This document shows, one piece after another, positions 16,211 through 24,159 of a stretch of DNA of 64,000 bases. The translations under genes and the position numbers were made by a program. Origin of the DNA: Clostridiaceae bacterium (GTDB lineage: Bacteria > Bacillota > Clostridia > Oscillospirales > Acutalibacteraceae); the NCBI GenBank assembly GCA_021769555.1, contig JAETSR010000008.1, positions 1 to 64,000 on the forward strand. Direction: 5' to 3'. The notes beneath the pieces were generated by a model, which was not told the origin of the DNA, ran no database searches, and saw only the letters and a list, made by a program, of their open reading frames with translations. The first letter of the stretch is position 1. Each line of letters starts with the position of its first letter.

Positions 16211-17542
16211 TTGAAGAAGAGACGGCTTTGGGCGGCGGCCCTCGGGCTTGCGGGGCTTCTGGCCTTCGGCGGGTGCGGGGCCCCGGGGGAGACGGCTGAG
16301 GTAAGGGAGCCGGTGCTGCCAAAGAACGACGGCGCGCCCGCAAAGCTCACCGTGGGCACCGGGGGCTTTATCGGCACGGATGAGATTGAGGAGATAATTA
16401 AAAAGTATGAGGCTGACTTTCCCAATACGGAGATAGAGATATCTGAGGATGAGCCGGATATAGCGCTGTTTTCAAGCGATGAGGCGGGGGACGCCGGCTG
16501 GCTCATGGACCTGAGCGGGTATAAGGACGCCTGGGAGCTTGAGGGGAGCGTTTCAAATCCCGCCGGGAGCATTATGCGCTTTCGGGGCGGGGAGGGGATA
16601 TACGCGATACCCTGCCAGTACGACCAGATAATGCTCTACTACAGGCAGGACCTTTTGGATGAGTATAACGAGGGCCGCCGGGGGAACGAGCGGGCGGCGG
16701 TGGATATCTGGGGGAGCCTTCTGGATGTGCCGGGGAAGCTGGGGGAGAAGGGCAGGATAGTGATAGACCGGGAGGTCAGGCCCTGCCTTTTCGACGCGAT
16801 TTTGTGGAGCTGGACGGACTCCCGGCTTATAGCGGACTGGGCCGCCGGGTATTATCTGAAGGACGGCGGGACGATATTCAGCCTTGAGAGCTCACAAAAT
16901 GCCGCGGACGCCTTTAAGAGGCTGCTGGAAACTGAGACGGAGACCTCGGACCCAATGGGGGATTTTATTGAGGGCCGGGCCTGTGTGTATATCGGCCGGG
17001 GGACGGATATTTTGGAGCTTCGGGATAAAATGCCCGGGGAGCTGGGGGTGGACTGGCGCTCTGCGGGACTGCCCCAGGGGACCCTTGGGAGGATGTCAAG
17101 GCTTTTGGGCTGGACGGCCTGGGGGGTGGACAAGGACACCTCCCAGCCGGAGAAGGCGGTGCACTTTTTATGGTATCTTACAAACGCTGACAATAATACC
17201 CATATGTATATGGAGCTGGCCGATAATGGGGTGAAGCCCATATACAGGGAGGCCGAGGCCTATGAGCCCTCTGTATTGGAGGGGTGCTGGCAGGGGGAGA
17301 TTGAGCTTCTGAACATGCCCAACTATAAATACGCAAGCCCCCCGGTGGTCATGGGGGAGAGCGCCGGAGCCGGAGCCGGAGCCGGGGGCGCCGGGGCGGG
17401 GAACCCGGAGTTTCTGAGCCTGCTCTCCAAGCTTGAGAGCGGGGAGATTGGCACGAAGGAAATGCTTAAAGGGCTTGACGGGGAGTATTTGAGGCTCCTT
17501 GAGGAGTACAGCGGCAGGCTCCCCTGGGAGCAGGGGGAATAG
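16211..17542 (+). CDS. extracellular solute-binding lipoprotein
   Basis: About 443 residues of the ABC-transporter family 1 binding-protein fold. The N-terminus KKRRLWAAALGLAGLLAFGGC is a lipoprotein signal with the lipidated Cys after FGG, a slightly irregular lipobox. I place the start at TTG 16211 because AAGGAAAGG lies 10 bases upstream and the signal peptide then has normal length; ATG 16184 lacks a ribosome binding site. Later parts are TVGTGGFIGTDEIEEIIKKY, GIYAIPCQYDQIMLYYR and LLGWTAWGVDK, typical of sugar-binding proteins. A Gly/Ala run encoded by GCCGGA repeats lies at about 387-398. No permease or ATPase gene is near, so it works with a transporter elsewhere or has another role. 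Confidence 0.82.
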   Translation: MKKRRLWAAALGLAGLLAFGGCGAPGETAEVREPVLPKNDGAPAKLTVGTGGFIGTDEIEEIIKKYEADFPNTEIEISEDEPDIALFSSDEAGDAGWLMDLSGYKDAWELEGSVSNPAGSIMRFRGGEGIYAIPCQYDQIMLYYRQDLLDEYNEGRRGNERAAVDIWGSLLDVPGKLGEKGRIVIDREVRPCLFDAILWSWTDSRLIADWAAGYYLKDGGTIFSLESSQNAADAFKRLLETETETSDPMGDFIEGRACVYIGRGTDILELRDKMPGELGVDWRSAGLPQGTLGRMSRLLGWTAWGVDKDTSQPEKAVHFLWYLTNADNNTHMYMELADNGVKPIYREAEAYEPSVLEGCWQGEIELLNMPNYKYASPPVVMGESAGAGAGAGGAGAGNPEFLSLLSKLESGEIGTKEMLKGLDGEYLRLLEEYSGRLPWEQGE

Positions 17543-17554
17543 GGAGGTAATAAT

Positions 17555-18325
17555 ATGAATGTGAAGCTTTTGGCGTATACGCCGGACCCGGAGCGCACGG
17601 TGGCCTGCGCGGCCAAGCTCTGCTACGCGGCCTCGGATATTGACACGGTGATGGAGGGGCTGACTGAGGAGAAGACGGGCTCATTCCTCAATATGCTCAC
17701 GGAGATAGGCCATGAGAGCCCCATTGAGCACGCGAGCTTTACCTTTGGGATAGAGGGGGTTTCAAGGTCTTTATTGGCCCAGATAACAAGGCATAGGCTG
17801 GCCTCCTACAGCGTCCAGAGCCAGAGGTATGTGAAGGAGGCGAGCTTTGAGTTCGTGCTGCCCCCGGAGATAGAGGCTGTGCCAAAGGCTAAAGAGGAGT
17901 TCCTTCTGGCGATGGAGGAGGACCAGCGGCACTATGAGCGGATAGCTGAGCTATTGCAGCAAAAGCATGAGGCTGAGTTTCTGAGAGAGGGGCTCAGTGA
18001 GAGGGAGGCTAAGCGCAGGGCAGAGAAGAAGGCCATTGAGGACGCAAGGTTCGTCCTGCCGAACGCCTGCGCAACGAAGCTTATCTGCACCATGAACGCC
18101 CGGTCCCTGATGAACTTCTTCACCCATAGGTGCTGCAGCAGGGCCCAGTGGGAGATAAGGGAGCTGGCGGAGGAAATGCTCAGGCTTGTGAAGGCCGCGG
18201 CCCCCACCATGTTCGGGAAGGCCGGGCCGCCCTGCCTGAGGGGGAGCTGCCCTGAGGGGAAGATGAGCTGCGGGAAGAGCGCCGAGGTGCGGGAGAGGTT
18301 TCTAAGGCTGGGTGACGGGCGGTGA
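17555..18325 (+). CDS. thyX: FAD-dependent thymidylate synthase ThyX
   Basis: Makes dTMP from dUMP with methylene-THF, FAD and NADPH. The ThyX signature RHRxxSxxxxSxRY is present as RHRLASYSVQSQRY. The 256 residues are slightly longer than usual because of a charged helix (LLQQKHEAEFLREGLSEREA) and a C-terminal Cys cluster (GPPCLRGSC, SCGKS) which might bind metal. No thyA is in the window. AGGGAGG lies 9 bases before the ATG, and the gene overlaps the next by 4 nt. The thymidylate kinase two genes on would use its product. Confidence 0.95.
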   Translation: MNVKLLAYTPDPERTVACAAKLCYAASDIDTVMEGLTEEKTGSFLNMLTEIGHESPIEHASFTFGIEGVSRSLLAQITRHRLASYSVQSQRYVKEASFEFVLPPEIEAVPKAKEEFLLAMEEDQRHYERIAELLQQKHEAEFLREGLSEREAKRRAEKKAIEDARFVLPNACATKLICTMNARSLMNFFTHRCCSRAQWEIRELAEEMLRLVKAAAPTMFGKAGPPCLRGSCPEGKMSCGKSAEVRERFLRLGDGR

Positions 18326-18942
18326 GGATTGGGGTAATCCAGGCGTCGTCTCAGAGGGAGAAGAACCCGCTCATATTTGAGTGCACGAAAAAGGCCGCCC
18401 CGGGCCATGAGATTGTAAACTTCGGGGTGTTCCCGGAGGAGGGGGAGAGCTGGTCCTATGTGGAGACGGCCTTTCTCATAAGCCTGCTGCTCTCCAGCGG
18501 TTCGGCGGACTTTGTGGTTACCGGCTGCTCCTCGGGGCAGGGGATGATGCTGGCCTGCAACGGCCTGCCGGGGGTGCTCTGCGGATATCTGCCCACGCCC
18601 CAGGACGCGTTCCTCTTCGGGAGGATAAACGGGGGCAACGCCGCCTCACTGCCCCTGGGACTGGGCTTTGGCTGGATGGGGGAGATAAATTTGCAGTGCA
18701 CCCTCCAAAAGCTCTTTGAGGGGGATTTCGGCGTGGGCTGGCCCCCTGAGGAGGCGGGGCGCAAGCGGCGGGACACGGAGCTTCTGCGGGAGCTCTCGGG
18801 CATTACTAAAAGAGGCATGAAGGAGTGCCTGGAAAGATACCCGAAGGGGCTTATCAAAAAAGCCCTGGGGAGGAAGAATGTTATTGAGTACGTGAAAAAG
18901 CATGGAAGGGGGATTATTGAGCTTGAGCCTTATTGTACTTGA
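18322..18942 (+). CDS. RpiB/LacA/LacB-family sugar-phosphate isomerase-like protein
   Basis: 206 residues with a GTG start that overlaps the thyX stop. RIGVIQASSQREKNPLIF replaces the usual RpiB N-terminus, and VVTGCSSGQGMMLACNGLPG matches the RpiB loop (normally GTGIGMxxAANKxxG) that holds the catalytic Cys or its equivalent; here CSSG. The C-terminal half is longer than RpiB. The fold assignment is fair, but the substrate is unknown, and its place between thyX and the thymidylate kinase gene could mean a nucleoside or sugar-phosphate role. Confidence 0.72.
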   Translation: MRIGVIQASSQREKNPLIFECTKKAAPGHEIVNFGVFPEEGESWSYVETAFLISLLLSSGSADFVVTGCSSGQGMMLACNGLPGVLCGYLPTPQDAFLFGRINGGNAASLPLGLGFGWMGEINLQCTLQKLFEGDFGVGWPPEEAGRKRRDTELLRELSGITKRGMKECLERYPKGLIKKALGRKNVIEYVKKHGRGIIELEPYCT

Positions 18943-19570
18943 GGGGCTGGACGGCAGCGGAAAGAGCACCCAGCTGCCACTTTTGGAGAAGGAGCTCCTA
19001 AGGCGGGGGCCGGTGAGGACGGTGTCGTTTCCGGACTACAGCTCGCCGTCCTCGGCGCTGGTGAAGATGTACCTTAATGGCGAGTTCGGGGAGAGGCCAG
19101 GGGACGTGAACGCCTATGCCGCCGGGGCCTTTTACGCCGTGGACAGGTACGCGAGCTTTGTGAAGGACTGGCGGGAGGACTATTTAAAGGGCACGGCAAT
19201 TTTAGCCGGGAGGTATACCACTTCAAATATGATATACCAGATGGAGAAGCTGCCGGAAAAGCTCTGGGATGAGTACATCGCCTGGACGGAGGACTTTGAG
19301 TACGGGCGGCTGGGGCTCCCAAGGCCCGACAGGGTGATATTCCTGGATATGCCGCTGGGGGCCGCGCAGCGGCTGCTCTCAAAGCGATATGAGGGCCGGG
19401 AGGACAGGAAGGACCTGCACGAGCGGGACGTCGCCTTCCTTGAGAGCTGCCGGAGGTGCGCGGGGTTTGCCGCCGAGAGGCTTCATTGGCGGGTGGTGGA
19501 GTGCGCCAGGGGGGACGAGCCCCTGGGCGTTGAGGAGATACACAAGAGGGTCGTGTCGGCTCTTGATTAA
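18917..19570 (+). CDS. tmk: thymidylate kinase-like P-loop kinase
   Basis: About 217 residues. The N-terminus LIVLEGLDGSGKSTQ is the Tmk Walker A; VSFPDY is the substrate loop, AGRYTTSNMIYQMEK the DRY-like region and FLDMPLGAAQRLL the LID-side segment. The expected dTMP to dTDP role is consistent with thyX upstream, though AGRYTTSN departs from the usual DRYxxSxxAYQ. The gene starts inside the end of the RpiB-like gene; TTG 18917 or 18923 has AAGGGGG upstream at 18906-18912 and fits better than ATG 18902, which would place that sequence in the coding region. Confidence 0.82.
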   Translation: MSLSLIVLEGLDGSGKSTQLPLLEKELLRRGPVRTVSFPDYSSPSSALVKMYLNGEFGERPGDVNAYAAGAFYAVDRYASFVKDWREDYLKGTAILAGRYTTSNMIYQMEKLPEKLWDEYIAWTEDFEYGRLGLPRPDRVIFLDMPLGAAQRLLSKRYEGREDRKDLHERDVAFLESCRRCAGFAAERLHWRVVECARGDEPLGVEEIHKRVVSALD

Positions 19571-19595
19571 AACATTTCAGAAAGGGGAATATTTT

Positions 19596-20141
19596 ATGGT
19601 ATACGTACTTTTAGCGGAGGGCTTCGAGCTGGTGGAGGCCATGGCCCCGGTGGATATTCTGCGCCGGGCAAAGGTGGAGGTCAGGATAGTGGGGGTCACA
19701 GGAAAGACGGTGAAGGCCTCGTGCGGCGTGCCGGTGGCGGCTGATATTGAGATAGGAGGGGCGGTCACTGAGGGCCTTGACTGTGTGGTGCTGCCCGGGG
19801 GACTGCCGGGGACCACCAACCTTGAGGCCTCGAAGGAGGTACAGGGGCTTGTCGACTTCTGTGTTAAAGAGGGGAAGCTTGTGGGGGCCATATGCGCCGC
19901 GCCGTCCATACTGGCCCATAAGGGGCTGTTAAATGGCAGGGAGGCCACGGCCTTCCCAAGCTTTCAGAAGGATGTGCAGGAGGGGGGCGGCAGGCTCTCT
20001 GAGAAATTCGTCGTGAGGGACGGGCAGTTCATCACAGGCCGGGGCATGGGCGTGTCCATACAGTTCGGCCTTGAGCTGGCGGCGGCGCTCACGTCGCCGG
20101 AGACGGCGGCTGAGATAAAGACGGGCATACAGTCTGCCTGA
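19596..20141 (+). CDS. DJ-1/PfpI family protein
   Basis: 181 residues beginning MVYVLLAEGFELVEAMAPVD, a DJ-1/YajL-type N-terminus. The nucleophile elbow GAICAAPSIL holds the conserved Cys, and GLPGTTNLEAS and TGRGMGVSIQFGLEL fit the DJ-1 subgroup. Proteins of this group are tied to protection from carbonyl or oxidative stress; the exact activity is debated. AAAGGGG lies 10 bases before the ATG. It follows tmk by 26 bp. Confidence 0.92.
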   Translation: MVYVLLAEGFELVEAMAPVDILRRAKVEVRIVGVTGKTVKASCGVPVAADIEIGGAVTEGLDCVVLPGGLPGTTNLEASKEVQGLVDFCVKEGKLVGAICAAPSILAHKGLLNGREATAFPSFQKDVQEGGGRLSEKFVVRDGQFITGRGMGVSIQFGLELAAALTSPETAAEIKTGIQSA

Positions 20142-20160
20142 GCGGGGAGGTTTTTAAGCT

Positions 20161-21483
20161 ATGAACGACAGACCACAGGAGCCCCGGAGCGCTCCGCGGC
20201 ACGCGCCTCAGCAGGGAGCTGAGCGCCCCGGGAATTTCCAGGTGAATATAGATAAGCGGGACTTGATGACAGGGCCCCTGGAACAGCCGAAAATGAGGCG
20301 GCAGCCGGAGCAGTACCCGGAGCCCCAGTCGGCAAAGAAGGTGCAGCTCACTGACAAGGAGATGAGAGCGGAGAAGCGGGCCCATAGGAAGCGCAACCGA
20401 GTGAAGGCCAGGAAGAATAAGCGCATATTTAAAATAGTGTGGGTGTGCATGGTGCTGCTGGTGTCCTTTACCATTGCCAGCTACCTGATAAGCGGCTCCA
20501 ACGACTTTCTGGGGGCGGGCAGGCCCGAGGGCAAGGCCGACGTGACCATACCCGAGGGGGAGCTCACTGAGGACGGTCTTGCGGAGATACTTCATAAGGC
20601 CGGTATAATCAGCAAGCCGGAGTTTTTCAGCCTGTACTGCAAGATTAAGAAGAATATAGACAGCTTCGGGCCGGGCACAAGGCTTCAGGTGAACACCAAT
20701 ATGGACTATGAGGCCATAATCACAGCCCTGAAGGGCGGCGACGAGGACCGGGAGATTGTGACAATAGCCTTCCCCGAGGGCAGCACCGCCTTACAGATAG
20801 CTAACCTTTTGGAGGAGAACGAGGTCTGCAAGGCCCAGGAGTTTTTGACGGAGCTGAACGCCGGGGACTACTCCAACTACGATGAGATAGCCGCCATGGG
20901 CACAGATACAGGGGACAGGTACTATAAGCTTGAGGGCTACCTCTTCCCGGACACCTACGACTTCTATAAGGGCGAGGATTTGAAGGACGTGATAGGCAAA
21001 TTCCTCTGGAACTTCCACAATAAGCTCTCCGGGAGGCTTCAGGAGAAGGTGGACGCCTCTGGGATGACCCTGGACCAGGTGGTGATACTGGCAAGCATTA
21101 TCCAGGCCGAGGGCGCAAATACCACGGATATGTTCAACGTGTCGGCGGTCCTGCACAACCGGCTGAACTTCGGCGGGGACTACGGCATATATAACCTTGA
21201 GTGCGATTCCACCTCCTTCTACCCATACAGGAACCAGCAGGAGATGGACGAGCTGGGGGGGACGCTGAGCCACGGGGCATATGACACCTACCAGGTCAGC
21301 GGCCTGCCCGCTGGGGCAATCTGCAACCCCGGCCTGGACGCCCTGAACGCGGCTTTGAAGCCCAACGACTCAGGGGACGCGGCCAGATACCTGTACTTCT
21401 GCCACTCGGCTGAGGGCGTGGCATACTATGCCACAAACGCCGACGACCATGAGTACAACAAGCAGCTGGCGGGGCTGGAATGA
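20161..21483 (+). CDS. mltG: endolytic murein transglycosylase MltG
   Basis: 440 residues: a basic, proline-rich cytoplasmic part (about 1-90), one membrane helix (about 94-115, with VCMVLLVSFTIASYLI), a LysM-like part and the YceG catalytic domain. Family motifs are LEGYLFPDTYDF, ILASIIQAEGAN with the conserved Glu, NRL, and SGLPAGAICNPGLDALNAAL. MltG cuts nascent glycan strands and sets their length. GGGGAGG precedes the ATG. It overlaps the U32 peptidase gene by 4 nt, a pairing common in Firmicutes. Confidence 0.95.
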   Translation: MNDRPQEPRSAPRHAPQQGAERPGNFQVNIDKRDLMTGPLEQPKMRRQPEQYPEPQSAKKVQLTDKEMRAEKRAHRKRNRVKARKNKRIFKIVWVCMVLLVSFTIASYLISGSNDFLGAGRPEGKADVTIPEGELTEDGLAEILHKAGIISKPEFFSLYCKIKKNIDSFGPGTRLQVNTNMDYEAIITALKGGDEDREIVTIAFPEGSTALQIANLLEENEVCKAQEFLTELNAGDYSNYDEIAAMGTDTGDRYYKLEGYLFPDTYDFYKGEDLKDVIGKFLWNFHNKLSGRLQEKVDASGMTLDQVVILASIIQAEGANTTDMFNVSAVLHNRLNFGGDYGIYNLECDSTSFYPYRNQQEMDELGGTLSHGAYDTYQVSGLPAGAICNPGLDALNAALKPNDSGDAARYLYFCHSAEGVAYYATNADDHEYNKQLAGLE

Positions 21484-22742
21484 TGGAGAGACGTAAGCCG
21501 GAGCTAGAGCTGCGGCGTAAGCCGGAACTAGAGCTGCGGCGTAAGCCGGAACTCTTAGCGCCCGCGGGAGATATGGAGCGCCTTGAGGCCGCGGTGCGGT
21601 ATGGGGCGGACGCGGTGTACCTTGGGGGGAAGGACTACGGCATGAGGGCCGCGCCGGGGAATTTCACCAGGGAGGAGCTTAAAAGGGCTGTGGAGCTCTG
21701 CCATAGCTCTGGGGTGCGGGTGCACGTGACCTGCAATACCCTGCCGAGGAACAGCGAGCTCAGAGGGCTGCCGGGGTTCCTTAGGTACTGTGACGAGATA
21801 GGCGTGGACGGGCTTATAATCTCCGACTTGGGGGTGCTGAGCTTAGCCCGGGAGCACGCCCCCAATGTGGAGCTGCATGTGTCCACCCAGACCGGGATTG
21901 TGAACTACGCGGCGGCTAAAGCCTGCTATGAGCTGGGGGCCAGGAGGGTGGTGTTGGCAAGGGAGGTGCCCCTGTCGGAGATTCGGGAGATAAGGGAGAA
22001 TGTCCCCGCTGAGCTTGAGCTTGAGGCCTTTGTGCACGGGAGCATGTGCGTGTCCTTTTCGGGGAGGTGCCTGCTCTCCAACTACATGGCAGGCCGGGAC
22101 GCCAACCGGGGGCTCTGCGCCCAGCCCTGCCGGTGGGAGTATTTTCTAACGGAGAAGAAGCGGCCGGGTGAGCACTTCACCATAGCTGAGCAGGGGGAGG
22201 GCACGTATATCATGAACTCCAACGATTTGTGCATGATAGAGCATATCCCGGAGATGGCTGAAGCGGGGATATGCAGCCTGAAGATAGAGGGGCGGGCGAA
22301 GTCCGCTTACTATACGGCCTGTGTGACGGCGGCCTACAGAAGGGCCATTGACTTCTTTTTCGAGCACCCGGGGGAGAGGCTGCCCGCCGGGATTTTGGAG
22401 GAGACTGGGAAGATAAGCCATCGGGAGTACTCCACCGGGTTCTACTTTGGCGGGGAGCCGGGGGAGACCAGGGACCGGGGGCAGTACATCCGGGAGTACC
22501 AGGTGGCGGCGGTATGCGCGGGGCGCGAGGGAGAGTATGTGGCGCTCAGCCAGCGGAACAGGTTTTTCAGGGGGTGCACGGTTGACGTGCTCCAGCCCGG
22601 GGGGACGTTCACGGGGGAGCTCACTGAGATATATAATGAGGACTGGGAGCCTATTGAGAGCGCTCCACACGCGGAAATGAAGGTGTACTGGAAGACTGAC
22701 CTGCCTGTGGAAGAGGGGGCATATTTGCGGGTAAAAACGTAA
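21480..22742 (+). CDS. peptidase U32 family protein (TrhP/YegQ-like)
   Basis: 420 residues. LLAPAGDMERLEAAVRYGAD opens the TIM-barrel; EAFVHGSMCVSFSGRCLLSN with GLCAQPC is the U32 signature with conserved Cys residues, probably for an iron-sulfur cluster. Related YegQ/TrhP proteins take part in tRNA uridine-34 hydroxylation, and others are called collagenase-like peptidases; I cannot choose firmly. Before the conserved start there is an N-terminal extension with three copies of RRKPELEL, encoded by a 24-bp tandem repeat (21492-21552). The gene ends Lys-Thr-stop inside the intergenic repeat 22737-22813. Confidence 0.88.
   Translation: MMERRKPELELRRKPELELRRKPELLAPAGDMERLEAAVRYGADAVYLGGKDYGMRAAPGNFTREELKRAVELCHSSGVRVHVTCNTLPRNSELRGLPGFLRYCDEIGVDGLIISDLGVLSLAREHAPNVELHVSTQTGIVNYAAAKACYELGARRVVLAREVPLSEIREIRENVPAELELEAFVHGSMCVSFSGRCLLSNYMAGRDANRGLCAQPCRWEYFLTEKKRPGEHFTIAEQGEGTYIMNSNDLCMIEHIPEMAEAGICSLKIEGRAKSAYYTACVTAAYRRAIDFFFEHPGERLPAGILEETGKISHREYSTGFYFGGEPGETRDRGQYIREYQVAAVCAGREGEYVALSQRNRFFRGCTVDVLQPGGTFTGELTEIYNEDWEPIESAPHAEMKVYWKTDLPVEEGAYLRVKT
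21492..21552 (+). repeat. 24-bp tandem repeat at the 5' end of the U32 gene
   Basis: Two full 24-bp units (21492-21515 and 21516-21539) and a 13-bp third, each starting CGTAAGCCGG and keeping the reading frame. Units 1 and 2 differ at one base (GAG versus GAA). The repeat duplicates the Arg-Lys-Pro-Glu-Leu segment just before LLAPAGD. Confidence 0.9.
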
Positions 22743-22813
22743 AAGTTTGGTCCACCTTTTCAAAGGTGGCAGGGTTCTCAGGGGCGGGGCCCCTGAGCCG
22801 CCGGAGGCCAAAA
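22737..22813 (+). repeat. two-hairpin intergenic repeat, copy B
   Basis: Starts ACGTAAAAGTTT, with TAA as the stop of the U32 gene. Hairpin 1 CCACCTTT TC AAAGGTGG, hairpin 2 CTCAGGGGC GGG GCCCCTGAG, then CCGCCGGAGGCCA. Compared with copy A (12329-12402) the stems differ by paired changes. Confidence 0.75.
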
Positions 22814-22831
22814 CATCGTCCCAAAAATCTC

Positions 22832-22860
22832 TTGAATTTTCGCGAAAGCTATGCTAAAAT
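22832..22860 (+). promoter_or_regulatory. promoter of the YjfB-like gene
   Basis: TTGAAT (22832-22837) and TAAAAT (22855-22860), 17-bp spacer, 31 bp before the ATG. Confidence 0.65.
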
Positions 22861-22891
22861 ATAATTATAAACACAAAAAGGAGGCATTCAA

Positions 22892-23077
22892 ATGGATGGC
22901 ATAAGTTCACTGACTTCCATACCCAGCTCTTACGGCGCGGTCTCGGCCATAGAGTCCGGGGACGGCTACGCGCTTGCGGTCACGAAGATGGCCATGGACG
23001 ACACCCAGGAGCTGGCAATGCAGGAAATGCAGAAAATGCTGCCGCCGAGCCCCTATACCTTTGATGTGCGTGTTTAA
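22892..23077 (+). CDS. YjfB-like small protein
   Basis: 61 residues, MDGISSLTSIPSSYG..., with the segment AVTKMAMDDTQELAMQEMQKM, which resembles the YjfB family (small 'putative motility' proteins with LxxAMDxxxxxAxxLLxxM). The C-terminus PPSPYTFDVRV is not typical. AAAAGGAGG lies 9 bases before the ATG; the gene has its own promoter and terminator, which supports it being real and well expressed. Function unknown. Confidence 0.72.
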   Translation: MDGISSLTSIPSSYGAVSAIESGDGYALAVTKMAMDDTQELAMQEMQKMLPPSPYTFDVRV

Positions 23078-23083
23078 GGCGGG

Positions 23084-23110
23084 GAGCCCCTTCGGGGGCT
23101 CTTTCTCTTT
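23084..23110 (+). terminator. terminator of the YjfB-like gene
   Basis: GAGCCCC (23084-23090) pairs with GGGGCTC (23095-23101) and is followed by TTTCTCTTT. Confidence 0.85.
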
Positions 23111-23136
23111 ATAAAATTTTACATAACTGCATAATC

Positions 23137-23162
23137 AAAAGGGAGAGCATTTAAGCTCTCCC
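23137..23162 (-). terminator. terminator of the esterase operon
   Basis: A perfect 8-bp stem, GGGAGAGC/GCTCTCCC, with loop TTAAAT; on the minus strand it is followed by TTTT. It lies 10 bp after the stop codon of the esterase gene 23172-24149. Confidence 0.8.
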
Positions 23163-23171
23163 TGAGTTATT

Positions 23172-24149
23172 TTAGATATTGAGCTCCGCAGAGAGCCAGG
23201 CTTTGGCAAGCTGGGGCCAGACGCGGGCTGTCTCGCAGTCCCTTTCCAGCTTCTTTTGGCTCGCCGGGTCAGGCTCCCCGGGCGGGGCGAAGAAGCCGTC
23301 CAGGGCGTTTCTGGGAGCGCCGGTTATCTCACCGGAGGCGAGCTTTTCGCGGAGGGCCTTTATGGGGGCCAGGGTGTAGCGGTCTCCGTGGTCGTTTCTG
23401 AGCCAGGCGTCGTTTGCAAGGGACAGGCCGTGCTGGCCGGAGGTGAAAACATGGTGGGCGAAGGGCACCCCGGCGGCCCTGCAGGCTTTGGCGAAAAGAT
23501 AACTGTTCTCAACGGGCACAGCGTCGTCCTCGGCGGTCTGCCAGAGGAAGCAGGGGGGAGCCTTGTCCGTCACCTGGGTCTCGAGGCTCATGTAGTGAAG
23601 GAGCTCCGGGTCCGGGTCGGTCCCCAGCAGGGCGTCGAAGGAGCCGCGGTGGGCGTACTTTCCGGAGGTTATCACAGGGTAGCTGAGTATGGCGGCGTCG
23701 GGGCGGTTTGAGATACCGGCGTACTGGGGGGAGGGGTCCTCCGCGTCCTGCCAGTGGACGCAGAGGCTGGCGCTTAAATGCCCGCCCGCAGAGAAGCCGC
23801 ATAGGGCGAGCTTCTTCGGGTCTATATGGAACTCCCCGGCGCGCTTTCTCACATAGCGCACGGCCCTTGACACATCCTTCAGGGGCTGCATGAGAAGGGG
23901 CTCGAGTATGAGGGGGTTCACGGTGTAGGTGAGCACGAAGGCGTTATAGCCTGAATTGTAAAACTCCATTGCCACGGGCTCGGCCTCGCTGGGGGCCACG
24001 AAGCAGTAGGCGCCGCCGGGGGTCACGAGCATTGCCGGGTGAGGGGCGGGGTCGGAGTGGATATAGCTGACGATAAAGGGCGCAAAACCGGCGGCTAGGG
24101 GGTACCTGTACTCCCCGGGGGCCCAGATTTTATGGGTCTGCTTTTCCAT
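23172..24149 (-). CDS. alpha/beta-hydrolase, esterase/acetyl-xylan-esterase-like
   Basis: 325 residues of the BD-FAE/esterase-lipase group. The oxyanion segment is LVTPGGAYCF, the nucleophile elbow is CGFSAGGHLSASL, the Asp is in WQTAEDDAVPVENS and the His in TSGQHGLSLAN, giving a complete triad. No signal peptide, so cytoplasmic. It follows a second hydrolase gene by 10 bp in a two-gene operon. Removal of acetyl or other acyl groups from imported sugars is a fair guess. Confidence 0.87.
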   Translation of the reverse strand: MEKQTHKIWAPGEYRYPLAAGFAPFIVSYIHSDPAPHPAMLVTPGGAYCFVAPSEAEPVAMEFYNSGYNAFVLTYTVNPLILEPLLMQPLKDVSRAVRYVRKRAGEFHIDPKKLALCGFSAGGHLSASLCVHWQDAEDPSPQYAGISNRPDAAILSYPVITSGKYAHRGSFDALLGTDPDPELLHYMSLETQVTDKAPPCFLWQTAEDDAVPVENSYLFAKACRAAGVPFAHHVFTSGQHGLSLANDAWLRNDHGDRYTLAPIKALREKLASGEITGAPRNALDGFFAPPGEPDPASQKKLERDCETARVWPQLAKAWLSAELNI

Positions 24150-24159
24150 GTGTCATACC

